Assembly: GCA_903916085.1 (NCBI GenBank)
Contig: CAIWVL010000086.1
Span: forward strand, 1 to 42,386
From: an uncultured Spartobacteria bacterium
GTDB lineage: Bacteria; Verrucomicrobiota; Verrucomicrobiia; Chthoniobacterales; Chthoniobacteraceae
DNA length: 42,386 nt
Direction of reading: 5' to 3'
A program made the translations under genes and the position numbers. Under the pieces are notes generated by a model. That model searched no databases and had not been told where the DNA came from. It saw only the letters and a list, made by a program, of their open reading frames with translations. Positions 41,887 through 42,386 of this stretch are shown piece by piece. Numbering within the stretch: the first letter of the stretch is position 1; every line of letters starts with the position of its first letter.

Positions 41887-42386
41887 GTCTTGAGCTTATT
41901 CCAGGCGTCCATCGCCTCTGCGGCTGTGTCGCAGGCATCAAGTGCTTCGGAGCGGGTGACAGTCACGGAGAAGGCATAATCCGCCCTGTGCCTCAAAACC
42001 TGCAGGGTTATTAGGTTGTCGCACACGGTTGCTAGATCGTTGTTATCTTTGATTCCGGCGCGTACCCAATAAGGCTTAGAGCGCCTAAAAAAAGGCAACC
42101 TCACGCGGAGATGCTGAGAACGCGGAGCTTTTATAGGACCTGATTTCGAAGGTTATTCCGTAATTTCTCTGCGCTCTCTGCGTGACCCCTCTTTTTTGAT
42201 TTAAGTTAGGCGTTCTTAAGCAGATCACGAGGTATCGCCTTCTAGAACTCAACACAAACGTCCTTCAAACGGGCGTGGGCAATCGTCCGGCGGGCCAGAT
42301 CGCGGCGCATCCGGTCCTGTGATCCCGCACCCACAAACAGCCTCACTGCCTCTTCGCTGAGGAAATGAAACAACGCATAGTATGCA
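41817..42386 (-). pseudogene. HEPN-like gene interrupted by a stop codon and an inserted repeat
   Basis: Two blocks on the minus strand. The N-terminal block (42386 to 42245, entering from the window edge) reads AYYALFHFLSEEAVRLF, then ARRTIAHARLKDVCVEF, and meets TAG at 42242-42244, after which KAIPRDLLKN continues in frame. The C-terminal block (about 42073 to 41817), in another frame, reads ATVCDNLITLQVLRHRADYAF and VTRSEALDACDTAAEAMDAW to the stop. Together they match a family of HEPN-type proteins (YYALFH near the start, RHRADYD and a helical end). A 148-bp palindromic insertion separates them. HEPN proteins are often toxin or RNase components; this copy is not functional as read. Confidence 0.7.
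42074..42221. repeat. MITE-like insertion with terminal inverted repeats
   Basis: About 148 bp bounded by GCTTAGAGCGCCTAA at 42074-42088 and its imperfect complement TTAGGCGTTCTTAAGC at 42206-42221. Subterminal inverted matches (TCACGCGGAG with GAACGCGGAG on the left; CTCTGCG with CTCTGCGTGA on the right) continue inward. It carries no gene and interrupts the HEPN-like sequence. No clear target duplication was identified. Confidence 0.65.

Overview
The window looks like a chromosome segment from a Gram-negative bacterium, most likely of the Verrucomicrobiota or a related PVC lineage. Supporting signs are an lpxA gene (outer membrane with lipid A), a secreted beta-propeller protein with the WPQWRGP opening common in PVC bacteria, large nested palindromic repeats with a CCGGTGGT/ACCACCGG core, and start codons that mostly lack a Shine-Dalgarno sequence. 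The lineage is inferred, since no rRNA or other phylogenetic marker is present.

Positions 1-10.4 kb are mostly housekeeping: the end of a coiled-coil protein, a PQQ-like propeller protein, a 251-bp palindromic repeat, a minus-strand pair (gamma-carbonic anhydrase, GAF protein), an HU protein with a strong terminator, a large hybrid histidine kinase with its response regulator, lpxA, and a compact queuosine operon queF-queC-queE. An orphan AAA ATPase follows at 10.5-11.7 kb.

Positions 11.9-36.6 kb form a surface-glycan locus. A minus-strand operon (KdsC-like phosphatase, GatZ/KbaZ-like protein, GT2 glycosyltransferase, SDR) diverges from a plus-strand operon (cupin, nucleotidyltransferase-kinase fusion, shikimate-dehydrogenase-like oxidoreductase). 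Next come another GT2 and two large multi-pass membrane proteins of GT-C type. A Schlafen/AlbA_2-type ATP-binding protein interrupts the locus. Beyond it lies a plus-strand operon with two SDRs, a fused heptose-1-P guanylyltransferase/heptose-1,7-bisphosphate phosphatase, a heptose-7-P kinase, another SDR, a split thiamine-diphosphate E1-like enzyme, a methyltransferase and a GT2. A minus-strand pair (RmlC-like epimerase, NovU-type C-methyltransferase) closes the locus. Together these suggest synthesis of a modified GDP-heptose, plus one or more further unusual activated residues that do not fit a textbook pathway.

Positions 36.6-42.4 kb are an eroded accessory region: a HipA-like kinase (probably damaged at its N-terminus) with a DUF3037-like partner, a second nested palindrome, an XRE/ImmA pair with palindromic operator candidates, a decayed membrane-protein fragment and a HEPN-like pseudogene interrupted by a MITE-like element. 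A direct repeat of about 325 bp, spaced 2733 bp apart, brackets the XRE/ImmA module. Each copy contains the facing 3' ends of the DUF3037 gene and the HEPN-like gene, as expected if the module entered by recombination at that junction.

No rRNA, tRNA, CRISPR array or transposase gene was recognised.
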